Source: Stenotrophomonas maltophilia (GTDB lineage Bacteria; Pseudomonadota; Gammaproteobacteria; Xanthomonadales; Xanthomonadaceae). Taken from it: 64,000 bases of DNA. Location: contig NZ_LT906480.1 of assembly GCF_900186865.1 (NCBI RefSeq), positions 3,242,001 through 3,306,000 on the forward strand. The letters run 5' to 3'. Shown one piece after another: positions 1-9,326 of the stretch (position 1 is the first letter of the stretch; each line of letters starts with the position of its first letter). The notes under the pieces were generated by a model. It did no database searches. It saw only the letters and a list, made by a program, of their open reading frames with translations, and was not told the origin of the DNA. The position numbers and the translations under genes are program-made.

Positions 1-2
1 CG

Positions 3-239
3 TTCATCATGGGCGTGATCCCGATGGCGATCTCCACCGGCGCGGGCGCCAACTCCCGCCACGCCATCGGTACCGGCGTGATCGGCGGCATGCTGTTCGC
101 CACCCTGCTCGGCCTGTTGATGATCCCGGTGTTCTTCGTGGTCGTGCGCCGCATGCTGGGCGACAAGCTGGATGAACCGTCCAAGGAGTTCATGGAACGC
201 CAGCGCGACGCGGATGCAGCACACCGTCCGGATCGTTGA
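3..239 (+). CDS. RND-family multidrug efflux permease, C-terminal fragment
   Basis: This is the last 78 residues or so of an inner-membrane RND drug/proton antiporter (AcrB/MexB type); the gene starts upstream of the window. The visible part holds the conserved GVIPMAIS loop and the final hydrophobic helix ([23 protein letters not shown]), followed by a charged cytoplasmic tail. These are the signatures of TM11-12 in RND pumps. No outer-membrane channel gene follows; a strong terminator comes about 25 bp later. The permease is therefore the last gene of its operon, as in S. maltophilia pumps that lack a dedicated outer-membrane component. I cannot tell which Sme pump it is from this fragment. 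Confidence 0.9.
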   Translation, partial: FIMGVIPMAISTGAGANSRHAIGTGVIGGMLFATLLGLLMIPVFFVVVRRMLGDKLDEPSKEFMERQRDADAAHRPDR

Positions 240-261
240 TCCAGCGGTGAACTGAAACGAG

Positions 262-291
262 AAAGGCCCCGGAGCGATCCGGGGCCTTTGT
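262..291 (+). terminator. Rho-independent terminator after RND permease
   Basis: A perfect 12-bp stem (AAAGGCCCCGGA / TCCGGGGCCTTT) with a GCGA tetraloop, ending in a T-rich stretch. It ends the efflux operon. Confidence 0.85.
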
Positions 292-322
292 TGTTGCCGC
301 TTCTGGATCCATGCCGCCCCAG

Positions 323-376
323 GTTGGCATCTACCGGGGCAACGGCATACCCGGTAGTCGCCAACCTTGGTGGGCG
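323..376. repeat. Degenerate facing pair of SMAG-like GTAG palindromes
   Basis: GGTAGTCGCCAACC followed by TTGGTGGGCG forms an imperfect hairpin that starts with GTAG. A partial inverted copy (GTTGGCATCTACC) lies just upstream. The pattern matches the S. maltophilia GTAG (SMAG) repeat type, but the match is imperfect. Confidence 0.5.
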
Positions 377-392
377 CTGTCCGGGCAGCGTC

Positions 393-686
393 TCAGCGCA
401 ACACTGCGATCACCACGCATGCCGCCACAATCGCCAGTGCAGGCCATTGCATCGGCAGGAAGAAGAAGTGATGCGGAGCATGCTGCCCAGGTGCACGCGG
501 CTTTCGATTGAGCACGAAACCCAGCACCGTGTTGATTGCCGAGCCAAGGCCGAACGCCAGCAGGACCTGGCTGAGTGAAGTATTGCCGCGACCCACCGCT
601 GGATCCGGGAACAGGATGAGGATGAGCAGCACGGCAGCGATCGGTGTGAGCAGGGTCAGCAGCCCTGCGCCTTGATAGATGAGCAT
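393..686 (-). CDS. Small hydrophobic membrane protein, unknown function
   Basis: A 97-residue protein with about three hydrophobic segments: one near residues 4-26, one near 42-58 and one at the C-terminus (ALAIVAACVVIAVLR). A His-rich stretch (PGQHAPHHFFFLP) lies before the last helix. I chose the start at MLIYQ because it places a membrane segment directly at the N-terminus; the open frame continues to position 809, but that extension looks non-coding. It stands alone between the efflux terminator and the next gene. I do not recognise the family, and the gene call itself rests on frame openness and hydrophobicity. Confidence 0.55.
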   Translation of the reverse strand: MLIYQGAGLLTLLTPIAAVLLILILFPDPAVGRGNTSLSQVLLAFGLGSAINTVLGFVLNRKPRAPGQHAPHHFFFLPMQWPALAIVAACVVIAVLR

Positions 687-963
687 GTGGTGGCGTCCAT
701 GAACGGTGGAGCATTCTGCGACCAAGGAGCGGGAATGCCAATGGATCGTTGGCATGTCGCCTGCCCGGAGACCGGTCGCATACGGCCTGTACTGAAAAGT
801 CCCTTCCACTGCTGCGCCGACAATGAGGCGCTCAAGGCGTCTACCGGTTTCGCATAAGGCCCCCGCTTTGGATTCCTGGGCGCGCAGAAGTGCGGCACGC
901 CCGGATCGTTGCTATCCAGATGCCTCCACGGCAATCGATCCGATGCCGCCCAGGAGACAGTTC

Positions 964-1881
964 ATGGAAAGAGCAACACTACGACGCTTCAGCCGCCCCG
1001 CCCTTCTGCTTGGCGCGCTCTTCGCGGCCAGCAGCGTCCAAGACGCACATGCGGCAGGCGTCCTCGTCTGCGACAACTGTCGCGATCCACGCGCACTGGC
1101 GCTTTACTCGGGCACGGGGCCCACCATCGTCGTCGACTTCCAGCAGCGCCGGCTCCATGGCTTCGATGTGGAATACGATCGCGAGCTGCGTCGGTATCGC
1201 GCCACCAGGGCGCAGATTCCCGAGCCAATCAACGCATCCTTCAATCGGATCATGGGGATGCTCGACAACAACGTGCCAACCGTACAGTTCGCGCCGCGGC
1301 AGTGGGCCGGAAGAGGAGTCCAGTACGAGGTTCATCCTGATGACCCGCAATACGCCAACGGCATAGGCTTCCCGGAAGAGCACAAGAACCTCAACGCCTA
1401 CGATGTCGTGCAGATGGCAACCGAGCGATTCAGGCTGGAGAGCGCCATGGGCAAGGCATTCACTGGCGCCACGACATCGTCGAGGGCCTGGAACAGCATG
1501 GCGACATTCCTGTCCTCGATCGGCCTGAGCTTCGTCAGCAAGGCCCTCGGAATCGACGGTGCAATCTACAGGATCACCTGGCGCGATGGCTCGAAGACTA
1601 CGCTGGCCATCGTCTCTTCGTCAGTGGACACCGCCAGATACGTGCAAGGCCAGAGCAAGGACGCCAATGGCAACATGATTCCCGACGGCGCGGCAACCAG
1701 CCCCGGCCTGGCCCAACACTTCGCCGGCACCTACAACTTCAACAGCCGGGACGATCTGGATCGATGGATCGACTCCGGTCGCCTCTATGGGGTGAACATG
1801 TTCCCCGGTGCTCCACCTGAGTCGCTGCAGATCGTCTGTGAATGGAACGGAACGGATATCGTTTGCCGATTGCCACGTTGA
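964..1881 (+). CDS. Secreted protein of unknown function
   Basis: A 305-residue protein with a clear Sec signal peptide (basic RRFSR, hydrophobic ALLLGALFAASS, cleavage near AHA-AG). The mature part starts with a CDNC pair (VLVCDNCRDP) and ends with a second Cys pair (IVCEWNGTDIVC), suggesting disulfides in the periplasm or outside the cell. The start at 964 is supported by AGGAGA at 952-957. The open frame extends upstream to 823 but lacks such a site. No domain is recognised. The upstream 277 bp hold no other gene, so it is probably a single-gene transcript. Confidence 0.75.
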   Translation: MERATLRRFSRPALLLGALFAASSVQDAHAAGVLVCDNCRDPRALALYSGTGPTIVVDFQQRRLHGFDVEYDRELRRYRATRAQIPEPINASFNRIMGMLDNNVPTVQFAPRQWAGRGVQYEVHPDDPQYANGIGFPEEHKNLNAYDVVQMATERFRLESAMGKAFTGATTSSRAWNSMATFLSSIGLSFVSKALGIDGAIYRITWRDGSKTTLAIVSSSVDTARYVQGQSKDANGNMIPDGAATSPGLAQHFAGTYNFNSRDDLDRWIDSGRLYGVNMFPGAPPESLQIVCEWNGTDIVCRLPR

Positions 1882-1894
1882 TCGCATAAGGGAA

Positions 1895-1918
1895 ACGGGG
1901 CGGCAATCGCCGCCCCGT
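1895..1918. terminator. Hairpin between convergent genes
   Basis: ACGGGGCGGC and its near-perfect complement GCCGCCCCGT flank a short loop between the ends of two convergent genes. The T-tract is weak on both sides, so it may act as a bidirectional terminator of moderate strength. Confidence 0.6.
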
Positions 1919-1926
1919 CGCGTCCA

Positions 1927-3075
1927 TCAGCGCAACCCGGTCTCGTTGCGCGCGATCACCAGGCGCTGGATCTCCGAGGTGCCCTCGTAGATCTCGGTGA
2001 TCTTGGCATCACGGAAGTAACGCTCCAGCGGCATCTCCTTCGAGTACCCCATGCCGCCGTGGATCTGCACCGCCTGGTGGGTGATCCACATCGCTGCTTC
2101 CGAAGCGGTCAGTTTGGCCACCGCTGCTTCGGTGCTGAAACGCTTGCCCTGGCCCTTCACCCACGCGGCACGCAGGGTCAGCAGCAGCGCTGCGTCCAGC
2201 TTGCACTTCATGTCGGCGATCTTGGCCTGGGTCATCTGGAAGGTGCCGATGGCCGCGCCGAACGCCTTGCGCTCCTTCACGTACTCCAGGGTCGCCTCAT
2301 AGGCGGCGCGGGCGATGCCGATGGCCTGCGAAGCGATGCCGATGCGGCCGGCATCGAGCACGCTCATGGCGATCTTGAAGCCCTCGCCTTCCTGGCCCAG
2401 CACGTCTTCGGCCTGCGCCACGTAATCGTTGAACTCGATCTCGCAGGTGGCCGAAGCGCGGATGCCCAGCTTCGGCTCGGTCTTCCCGCGACCGAAGCCC
2501 GCCTTGTCGGTATCGATGATGAAGGCGGTGATGCCGCGCGCGCCCTTGTCCGGCTCGCTCATCGCGAACAGCACGATGTACCTGGCCACCGGGCCGGAGG
2601 TGATCCAGCTCTTCTTGCCGTTGATGACGAAGGTGCCGTCGGCCTGCTTCACCGCGCGGCAGCGCATGGCGGTGGCATCGGAGCCGGACTGCGGCTCGGT
2701 CAGCGCGAACGCGCCGATGGCCTCGCCCTCGGCGATGGCACGCACGTAGGTCTGCTTCTGCTGCTCGGTACCGTGGGTGAGGATGCCGTTGCAGAACAGC
2801 GAGTTGTTGACCGACATGATGGTCGAATGGGCTGCGTCGGCGGCGGCGACCTCCACCATCGCCAGCACGTACGCAACCGGGTCCATGCCCGCGCCACCGT
2901 ATTCGGTCGGCACTTCGATGCCCATCAGGCCGTTCTCGCCCAGCAGGCGGATGTTGTCGAGCGGGAACTCGCCGGTACGGTCATGGTGCTCCGCGCTCGG
3001 GGCGATCTTCTCCTGCGCGATGCGCCGCGCAACGTCCTGCAGCATCAACTGCTCTTCGGTAAAGCTGAAATCCAC
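1927..3075 (-). CDS. Short-chain-type acyl-CoA dehydrogenase
   Basis: A 382-residue FAD flavoprotein that introduces the alpha-beta double bond into acyl-CoA in fatty-acid or branched-chain amino-acid breakdown. The N-terminal helical domain, the middle beta domain (FALTEPQSGSDA, KSWITSG) and the C-terminal helical domain (YVKERKAFG, QIHGGMGY) appear in order. The catalytic base is Glu364 in IYEGTSEIQR. Length matches the SCAD/IVD/BCD family (about 380). The start codon is GTG (GTG GAT TTC), with GGGAGG a few bases upstream. It is divergent from the ArsR-type regulator. The substrate cannot be fixed from sequence alone. Confidence 0.93.
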   Translation of the reverse strand: MDFSFTEEQLMLQDVARRIAQEKIAPSAEHHDRTGEFPLDNIRLLGENGLMGIEVPTEYGGAGMDPVAYVLAMVEVAAADAAHSTIMSVNNSLFCNGILTHGTEQQKQTYVRAIAEGEAIGAFALTEPQSGSDATAMRCRAVKQADGTFVINGKKSWITSGPVARYIVLFAMSEPDKGARGITAFIIDTDKAGFGRGKTEPKLGIRASATCEIEFNDYVAQAEDVLGQEGEGFKIAMSVLDAGRIGIASQAIGIARAAYEATLEYVKERKAFGAAIGTFQMTQAKIADMKCKLDAALLLTLRAAWVKGQGKRFSTEAAVAKLTASEAAMWITHQAVQIHGGMGYSKEMPLERYFRDAKITEIYEGTSEIQRLVIARNETGLR

Positions 3076-3198
3076 AACACCCTCCCGGGTACATGAAGTT
3101 ATGGGCTACATACGGCGCGCCCAGGTGTCCCGATTGTACCGGGGCCCGGCTGTTTCCGTACGCTGGCGACTTGACCGCGACGGGCCCTTTCAGCGAAT

Positions 3199-3226
3199 AT
3201 ATCTCTATATCGCGATAGGTAGATAT
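3199..3226 (+). promoter_or_regulatory. 28-bp symmetrical operator candidate upstream of the ArsR-type regulator
   Basis: A perfect 10-bp palindrome (TATCGCGATA, 3208-3217) is nested exactly in the centre of outer arms ATATCT (3199-3204) and AGATAT (3221-3226). The AT-rich element ends 2 bp before the ATG of the regulator. Its two-level symmetry and position suggest autoregulation by the ArsR-type protein encoded downstream. Confidence 0.6.
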
Positions 3227-3228
3227 TT

Positions 3229-4158
3229 ATGGATCTTGAAGACTGGTCGACCCGCCTGAAGGTGTTCGCCGATGCGACCCGCGTGCGCCTGCTGGCGCTG
3301 CTGGAGCAGGAGGAACTGACCGTGGCCGAACTGTCGGCGATCACCCGGCTGGCACAGCCACGCGTGTCCACCCACCTGGCGCGCCTGAAGGAAGCCGGCC
3401 TGGTCCGCGACCGCCGTGCCGGCGTATCGGCCTATTACCGCTTCGACGAGGCCCAGCTGGACCCGGCGCAGCGTGCATTGTGGCATGCCTTGAGCAACGG
3501 AAGCGATGACCCGCTGCTGCGCCAGGACGCTGAACGCGTCGCTGCCGTGCTGGCCCACCGCGCCTCCGACCAGAACTGGGCCGACAGCGTGGCCGGCGAC
3601 ATGGAACGCCACTACTCCCCGGGGCGCACCTGGGAAGCCCTCGCCCGCACCGCGCTGCCGCTGCTGGAGACCGGCGACGTGCTGGACATCGCCTCTGGTG
3701 ACGGCGTGCTGGCCGAACTGGTGGCCCCGCATGCCAAGCGCTACATCTGCATCGACACCAGCGCGCGCGTGGTCGCCGCCGCCAGCGAGCGCCTGCGCCG
3801 TCTGCCCAACGTGGAAGTGCGCGAGGGCGACATGCATGCGCTGCCCTTCAAGGACAACAGTTTCGATCTGGTAGTGCTGATGCACGCGCTGACCTACGCC
3901 AGCAAGCCGGCGCAGGCGGTGACCGAAGGCGCGCGCGTGCTGCGCCCGGGCGGGCGCCTGCTGCTGTGCAGCCTGGCCCGCCATGAACACAAGGCCGCGG
4001 TGGAGGCCTACGGCCACGTCAACCTCGGCTTCAGCGACAAGGAGCTGCGCAGGTTCGTCGACAAGGCCGGCCTGCAGGTGTCCAGCCTGGAGACGGTCAC
4101 CCGCGAGAAGCGTCCGCCGCACTTCGAAGTGATTTCGCTGATCGCCCACAAACCCTGA
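3229..4158 (+). CDS. ArsR-family regulator fused to a SAM-dependent methyltransferase domain
   Basis: A 309-residue fusion. Residues 1-95 form an ArsR-type winged helix ([20 protein letters not shown], then [19 protein letters not shown]). Residues 130-300 form a class I methyltransferase fold with the SAM-binding motif [14 protein letters not shown] and a later [12 protein letters not shown]. It has no obvious ArsR metal-binding cysteines. The gene lies 14 bp upstream of metH part 1 and probably shares its transcript. ArsR regulators of the SahR type control methionine-cycle genes in Proteobacteria in response to S-adenosylhomocysteine; by context this is a likely SahR-type regulator. Effector and targets are inferred, not shown. 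Confidence 0.85.
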   Translation: MDLEDWSTRLKVFADATRVRLLALLEQEELTVAELSAITRLAQPRVSTHLARLKEAGLVRDRRAGVSAYYRFDEAQLDPAQRALWHALSNGSDDPLLRQDAERVAAVLAHRASDQNWADSVAGDMERHYSPGRTWEALARTALPLLETGDVLDIASGDGVLAELVAPHAKRYICIDTSARVVAAASERLRRLPNVEVREGDMHALPFKDNSFDLVVLMHALTYASKPAQAVTEGARVLRPGGRLLLCSLARHEHKAAVEAYGHVNLGFSDKELRRFVDKAGLQVSSLETVTREKRPPHFEVISLIAHKP

Positions 4159-4171
4159 GCCCGAGAACGCC

Positions 4172-5263
4172 ATGCCTGCCCTGCCCTGGTTGCATCCTGA
4201 GCGTGCCAACGCCCTGCTCGACGCCCTGCGCGAGCGGATCCTGATCATCGACGGTGCGATGGGAACGATGATCCAGCGCCACGGCCTGCAGGAAGACGAT
4301 TACCGTGGCGAACGCTTCGCCGGCGGTTACGACCATGCACATGGCCCGGGCTGCGACCACGCGGCACCGGAGGGCCATGACCTGAAGGGCAACAATGATC
4401 TGCTGCTGCTGACCCGGCCGCAGATCGTCGCAGACATCCACACCGCCTACCTGGAAGCGGGCGCGGACCTGGTCGAGACCAACACCTTCAATGCAACCTC
4501 GGTCAGCCAGGCCGACTACCACCTCGAACACCTGGTGTACGAGTTGAACAAGGCCGGCGCTGCGGTCGCGCGCGCCTGTTGTGACGCCGTGGCCGCAACC
4601 ACCCCGGGGAAGCCGCGCTTCGTGATCGGGGTGGTCGGCCCGACCAGCCGCACCGCCTCGATCAGCCCGGACGTGAACGATCCGGGCTTCCGCAACACCA
4701 GCTTCGACGAACTGCGCGACACCTACCGCGAAGCCATCGAGGGCCTGATCGACGGCGGCGCCGACACCATCATGGTCGAGACCATCTTCGACACGCTCAA
4801 CGCCAAGGCCGCGCTGTATGCGCTGGAGGAAGCGTTCGATGCGCGCGGCGCGCGGTTGCCGGTGATGATCTCCGGCACCATCACCGACGCTTCCGGTCGC
4901 ACCCTGTCCGGGCAGACTGCGGAAGCCTTCCATGCCTCGCTGGCGCATGCTCGGCCGCTGTCGATCGGGCTGAACTGCGCGCTGGGCGCCGATGCGATGC
5001 GACCGCACGTGGAAACCCTTGCGCAGGTCGCCGACTGCTACGTCAGCGCACACCCCAATGCCGGTCTGCCCAATGCCTTCGGCGAGTATGACGAGACGCC
5101 GGAGGACATGGCCAGCACCCTGCGAGGCTTCGCCGAAGATGGCCTGCTGAACCTGGTCGGCGGCTGCTGCGGCTCCACGCCCGACCATATCCGCGCCATT
5201 GCCGCGGCTGTGGCCGGGCTGCCGCCGCGCGCACTGCCCGGCACCCGGGAGCAGGCCGCATGA
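4172..5263 (+). CDS. metH: Methionine synthase, homocysteine-binding subunit (split MetH part 1)
   Basis: A 363-residue protein equal to the N-terminal homocysteine S-methyltransferase module of cobalamin-dependent methionine synthase. Zinc-binding cysteines are present: Cys269 in GLNCALG and Cys332-Cys333 in GGCCGS, matching Cys247/310/311 of E. coli MetH. The opening [12 protein letters not shown] and [10 protein letters not shown] are family motifs. The stop TGA is followed directly by the ATG of the second part. In Xanthomonadaceae this enzyme is normally made as two polypeptides, so this is not a fresh frameshift. It transfers the methyl group from the cobalamin module to homocysteine in the cytoplasm. 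Confidence 0.95.
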   Translation: MPALPWLHPERANALLDALRERILIIDGAMGTMIQRHGLQEDDYRGERFAGGYDHAHGPGCDHAAPEGHDLKGNNDLLLLTRPQIVADIHTAYLEAGADLVETNTFNATSVSQADYHLEHLVYELNKAGAAVARACCDAVAATTPGKPRFVIGVVGPTSRTASISPDVNDPGFRNTSFDELRDTYREAIEGLIDGGADTIMVETIFDTLNAKAALYALEEAFDARGARLPVMISGTITDASGRTLSGQTAEAFHASLAHARPLSIGLNCALGADAMRPHVETLAQVADCYVSAHPNAGLPNAFGEYDETPEDMASTLRGFAEDGLLNLVGGCCGSTPDHIRAIAAAVAGLPPRALPGTREQAA

Positions 5264-8005
5264 ATGTCGCCGCCACCGTTCCGCACTTCCCGCCCTATTG
5301 CTGCTGAGCCGACGCCTGCCATGACGCCTGTCCGCCCTACCCGCCTGTCCGGCCTGGAACCCCTGGTCATCACCCCGGACCTGCTGTTCATCAACGTCGG
5401 CGAACGCACCAACGTGACCGGCAGTGCGCAGTTCCGCAAGCTGATCAAGGAAGGCCGCTACGAAGAAGCCGTGGACGTGGCCCGCCAGCAGGTGGCGAGC
5501 GGCGCGCAGATCCTCGACGTCAACATGGACGAGGGCCTGATCGATTCGGAAGCGGCGATGACCCGCTACCTCAACCTGATCATGTCCGAGCCGGACATCG
5601 CCCGCATCCCGGTGATGGTCGACTCCTCCAAGTGGAGCGTGATCGAGGCCGGCCTGAAGTGCCTGCAGGGCAAGAGCGTGGTCAACTCGATCTCGCTGAA
5701 GGAAGGCGAGGCGCTTTTCCGCGAACACGCGCGCAAGGTCCTGCGCTATGGCGCCGCCGCGGTGGTCATGGCCTTCGATGAAAGCGGGCAGGCCGATACG
5801 TGTGCGCGCAAGGTCGAGATCTGTACCCGCGCCTACCGCATCCTGGTCGACGAGATCGGCTTCCCGCCGCAGGACATCATCTTCGACCCGAACATCTTCG
5901 CCGTCGCCACTGGCATCGAAGAACATGACAACTATGCGGTGGACTTCATCGAAGCCACCCGCATCATCAAGCAGACGCTGCCGCACTGCCACGTCTCCGG
6001 TGGTGTCTCCAACGTCTCGTTCTCGTTCCGCGGCAACGAAACGGTGCGCCAGGCCATCCATTCGGTGTTCCTGTACCACGCCATCGCCGCCGGCATGGAC
6101 ATGGGCATCGTCAATGCCGGTGCCATGCCGATCTACGATGAGCTGGAGCCGGAGCTGCGTGAGCGCGTGGAGGATGTGATCCTCAACCGCCGCAGCGATG
6201 CCACCGAACGCCTGCTGGAGATCGCCGAGCGCTACAAGGGCAGGAAGGGTGCGGCGAAGACCGAAGACCTGGCCTGGCGCGACAAGCCGGTGGCGCAGCG
6301 CCTGGCGCATGCACTGGTGCACGGCCTGAATGCCTTCGTTGAGGAAGACACCGAACTGGCCCGACAGGCCTCCAGCCGCCCACTGGACGTGATCGAGGGC
6401 CCGCTGATGGACGGCATGAACATCGTCGGTGACCTGTTCGGCGCCGGCAAGATGTTCCTGCCGCAGGTGGTGAAATCCGCGCGTGTGATGAAGAAGGCCG
6501 TGGCCTACCTCCTGCCGTACATCGAGGCGGAGAAGGCGCGCAGCGGCGACACTGCCAAGAGCAACGGCAAGATCATCATGGCCACGGTGAAGGGCGATGT
6601 GCATGACATCGGCAAGAACATCGTCGGCGTGGTCCTGGCCTGCAACAACTTCGAGGTGGTCGACCTTGGCGTGATGGTGCCGGCGCAGAAGATCCTCGAT
6701 GCCGCGCGCGAGCACAACGCCGACCTGATCGGCCTGTCCGGTCTGATCACTCCCTCGCTGGAGGAGATGAGCCACGTCGCCCGCGAGATGGAGCGCCAGG
6801 GTTTCAATCTGCCGCTGCTGATCGGCGGCGCCACCACCTCGCGCGCGCACACCGCGTTGAAGATCGACCCGCACTACAAAGCGCCTACGGTGTGGGTGAA
6901 GGACGCCTCGCGCGCGGTCGGCGTGGCCCAGTCGCTGATCTCGCGCGACCTGCGCGAAGCCTTCGTTGCCGCCAACGAGGCCGACTATGCCGAGATCCGG
7001 GCACGGCACCGCAATCGTGGCGATGCCAAGCGCCTGGTGTCGCTGGAACATGCACGCGGGCAGAAGTTCCAGGGCGACTGGGGGAACTACACGCCGCCCG
7101 CACCGAAGCAGCCGGGCCTGCACGTCTTCGATGACTATCCGCTGGCCGAGCTGGTCGAGTACATCGACTGGACGCCGTTCTTCCAGGCCTGGGAGCTTGC
7201 CGGCAAGTTCCCGGCAATCCTCACCGACGAGATCGTCGGCAGCCAGGCCAGCGAGCTGTACCGCGATGCCCGCGCGATGCTCGACCGCATCGTCGGCGAG
7301 AAGTGGCTGACCGCCAAGGCCGTGTTCGGCCTGTGGCCGGCCAACAGCGTCGGCGACGACGTGCGCGTGCAGCACCCACAGGGCGAGACCACCCTGCACT
7401 TCCTGCGCCAGCAGGTGGACAAGCCGGCCGAGCGCCCGGATTTCTGCCTGGCCGATTTCATCGCGCCGACCGACAGCGGCAGGCAGGACTGGATCGGCGC
7501 GTTCGCGGTCACTGCCGGCATCGGCATCGATGCCCGCGTGGCGCACTTCGAAGCCGAGCATGACGACTACAACGCGATCCTGCTGAAGGCCCTGGCCGAC
7601 CGCTTCGCCGAAGCCCTGGCCGAGCGCCTGCATCAGCGTGTACGTACGGAATTCTGGGGTTATGACCAGGCCGAAACGCTGGACAACGACGCCCTGATCG
7701 ATGAGCAGTACCGTGGCATCCGCCCCGCTCCCGGCTATCCGGCGTGCCCCGAGCACAGCGAGAAGCGGCGCCTGTTCGATCTGCTGCGGGCCGAGGCCAA
7801 CGCCGGCATGGAACTGACCGAGAGCTTTGCGATGCTTCCGACCGCCGCGGTATCGGGCTACTACTTCAGCCATCCGCAAAGCCAGTATTTCGTGGTCGGG
7901 CGCCTCAGCCGCGAGCAGGTCACCGACTACGCCCGGCGCAAGGGCGTGGAGCGCGCCCAGGCCGAGCGCTGGCTGGCCTCCAACCTCGACTACGATCCCG
8001 AATGA
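5264..8005 (+). CDS. metH: Methionine synthase, folate/B12/activation subunit (split MetH part 2)
   Basis: A 913-residue protein with the remaining MetH modules in order: pterin-binding domain (about 30-320, [11 protein letters not shown]), B12 cap (about 340-420), B12-binding Rossmann domain with DVHDIGKN (His447 is the expected cobalt ligand), and the C-terminal SAM-binding reactivation domain ([12 protein letters not shown], later SGYYFSHP). The ATG at 5264 abuts the stop of part 1 and is preceded by GGGAGC. An in-frame ATG at 5321 is an alternative and gives a start closer to the conserved region. It methylates homocysteine together with part 1, using 5-methyl-tetrahydrofolate. Confidence 0.95.
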   Translation: MSPPPFRTSRPIAAEPTPAMTPVRPTRLSGLEPLVITPDLLFINVGERTNVTGSAQFRKLIKEGRYEEAVDVARQQVASGAQILDVNMDEGLIDSEAAMTRYLNLIMSEPDIARIPVMVDSSKWSVIEAGLKCLQGKSVVNSISLKEGEALFREHARKVLRYGAAAVVMAFDESGQADTCARKVEICTRAYRILVDEIGFPPQDIIFDPNIFAVATGIEEHDNYAVDFIEATRIIKQTLPHCHVSGGVSNVSFSFRGNETVRQAIHSVFLYHAIAAGMDMGIVNAGAMPIYDELEPELRERVEDVILNRRSDATERLLEIAERYKGRKGAAKTEDLAWRDKPVAQRLAHALVHGLNAFVEEDTELARQASSRPLDVIEGPLMDGMNIVGDLFGAGKMFLPQVVKSARVMKKAVAYLLPYIEAEKARSGDTAKSNGKIIMATVKGDVHDIGKNIVGVVLACNNFEVVDLGVMVPAQKILDAAREHNADLIGLSGLITPSLEEMSHVAREMERQGFNLPLLIGGATTSRAHTALKIDPHYKAPTVWVKDASRAVGVAQSLISRDLREAFVAANEADYAEIRARHRNRGDAKRLVSLEHARGQKFQGDWGNYTPPAPKQPGLHVFDDYPLAELVEYIDWTPFFQAWELAGKFPAILTDEIVGSQASELYRDARAMLDRIVGEKWLTAKAVFGLWPANSVGDDVRVQHPQGETTLHFLRQQVDKPAERPDFCLADFIAPTDSGRQDWIGAFAVTAGIGIDARVAHFEAEHDDYNAILLKALADRFAEALAERLHQRVRTEFWGYDQAETLDNDALIDEQYRGIRPAPGYPACPEHSEKRRLFDLLRAEANAGMELTESFAMLPTAAVSGYYFSHPQSQYFVVGRLSREQVTDYARRKGVERAQAERWLASNLDYDPE

Positions 8006-8009
8006 CCCG

Positions 8010-8073
8010 AAAAGGGGACGGAGGGGATCAAGTCGCTTATGCACAAACGACTTGATCCCCTCCGTCCCCTTTT
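8010..8073. repeat. 26-bp perfect inverted repeat
   Basis: Arms at 8010-8035 and 8048-8073 are exactly complementary over 26 bp around a 12-nt loop (CTTATGCACAAA). The left arm begins AAAAGGGGACGGAGG and the right arm ends with TTTTT, so it would also terminate metH transcription. It resembles dispersed dyads in Xanthomonadaceae rather than an ordinary terminator, because the stem is long and ends in the GATCAAGTCG segment next to the loop. Confidence 0.85.
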
Positions 8074-8090
8074 TGCCTCATCATTCCCCG

Positions 8091-9278
8091 ATGACCGTTC
8101 CCGTTGCCCGCCTCTCCAGCTTCTACCTGTTCTATTACGCGGCGCTGGGCGCGTTCACTCCGTACTGGAGCCTGTTCCTCACTGCACGCGGGATGAGCGT
8201 GACCGCCATCAGCGTGATGATGGGGCTGTGGTATGCCACACGCGTGGTTGCACCCAGTGCCTGGACCTCGCTGGCAGCCACCTCACCGCGGCCGATCCGA
8301 CTGTTGCGCATCGGCTGCGTGCTGACCCTGATCAGCTTCGCCGCATTCCTGCTGCCTCTGCCGCAGCCGTGGATGTATCCGGCGATGATCGTGTTCTGCT
8401 TCTTCTACAACGCGGTGATGCCGCAGTTCGAGTCGATCACCCTCACCCATCTCGGCAGCGACAGCCATCGCTACGGCCTGATCCGGGTCTGGGGTTCGCT
8501 TGGCTTCATCGCCATCGTCACCCTGTTCGGCTGGCTGATCGAAGGTGACGGCACCGCCGGCCGCGCCGGGCTGCTGCCCTGGATGATGCTGCCGCTGTTC
8601 GTCCTGCTGGTCGCCTCGGCCTTCAGCAACCACTACGCACGCGACATCGGCAGGACCGGCGGCGATGCCAGCGGCTTCTGGCAGATCGTGCGCCGCCCGC
8701 CGGTGCTGGCGTTCTTCCTGGCCGCTTTCATGGAGCAGCTCTCGTTCGGCCCGTACTACACCTTCTTCTCGGTCTACATGGACCACCATGGCTATCGCAC
8801 ATCCACGCTCGGCCTGCTCTGGACCATCGGCGTGGTGTTCGAAGTGGGCGTGTTCTTCACCATCGGCCGCTTCTTCCGCCGCTATGACGCCAGCTGGATG
8901 CTGCTGATCGCACTGGTCAGTTCCTGCCTGCGCTGGGCCGTGACCGCACTGTACCCGGAAAACCTGCCGGTGATGCTGCTGGCGCAGACCGCGCACGCGC
9001 TGGGCTTTGCCGCGTTCTTCGCCGCGGCGATGCAGATGCTGGCGATCTACTTCCCCGGACGCCTCAATGGCCATGGCCAGGGCCTGCTGTACGGTTTCTC
9101 GTCCGGTGTCGGCGGCGTGCTGGGCGCGCTCATCGCCGGCCAATTGTGGAAGATCGACGAGGGACGCACGGCCTTCCTCGCAGGTAGCGGATTCGCTCTG
9201 GTCGGCGCACTGCTGTGCTTCTTCGCGCTGAGCCTGCCGTTGATCCGTGCACGCCACAGCACTGCGCGCGTCCGGTAA
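8091..9278 (+). CDS. MFS transporter, HcaT/LacY-like type
   Basis: A 395-residue inner-membrane protein with 12 predicted hydrophobic segments. The N-terminal sequence (FYLFYYAALGAFTPYWSLFL) and the internal RLIGSLGF-like segment (YGLIRVWGSLGFI) fit the MFS_1-like group that includes HcaT, the putative 3-phenylpropionate permease of E. coli. ATG at 8091 is the first in-frame start after the inverted repeat; the frame opens further upstream only through metH. The substrate is unknown. A bidirectional terminator follows. Confidence 0.85.
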   Translation: MTVPVARLSSFYLFYYAALGAFTPYWSLFLTARGMSVTAISVMMGLWYATRVVAPSAWTSLAATSPRPIRLLRIGCVLTLISFAAFLLPLPQPWMYPAMIVFCFFYNAVMPQFESITLTHLGSDSHRYGLIRVWGSLGFIAIVTLFGWLIEGDGTAGRAGLLPWMMLPLFVLLVASAFSNHYARDIGRTGGDASGFWQIVRRPPVLAFFLAAFMEQLSFGPYYTFFSVYMDHHGYRTSTLGLLWTIGVVFEVGVFFTIGRFFRRYDASWMLLIALVSSCLRWAVTALYPENLPVMLLAQTAHALGFAAFFAAAMQMLAIYFPGRLNGHGQGLLYGFSSGVGGVLGALIAGQLWKIDEGRTAFLAGSGFALVGALLCFFALSLPLIRARHSTARVR

Positions 9279-9280
9279 CG

Positions 9281-9307
9281 AAAACGCCGGGCAATGCCCG
9301 GCGTTTT
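9281..9307. terminator. Bidirectional terminator between convergent genes
   Basis: AAAACGCCGGGC / GCCCGGCGTTTT is a 12-bp perfect stem with an AAT loop, A-tract on the left and T-tract on the right. It can terminate both the MFS gene and the minus-strand DUF2058 operon. Confidence 0.88.
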
Positions 9308-9326
9308 CATCGTGCAGCAGGTGCAG

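Noticed and set aside
5230..5330. metH as a frameshifted pseudogene
   Set aside because: Both parts keep their catalytic motifs, the second part has its own start and the split is usual in Xanthomonadaceae.
4097..8044. 1315-codon open frame on the minus strand across metH
   Set aside because: It lies entirely antisense to well-supported metH genes, matches no family in its translation and is expected from high third-position GC.
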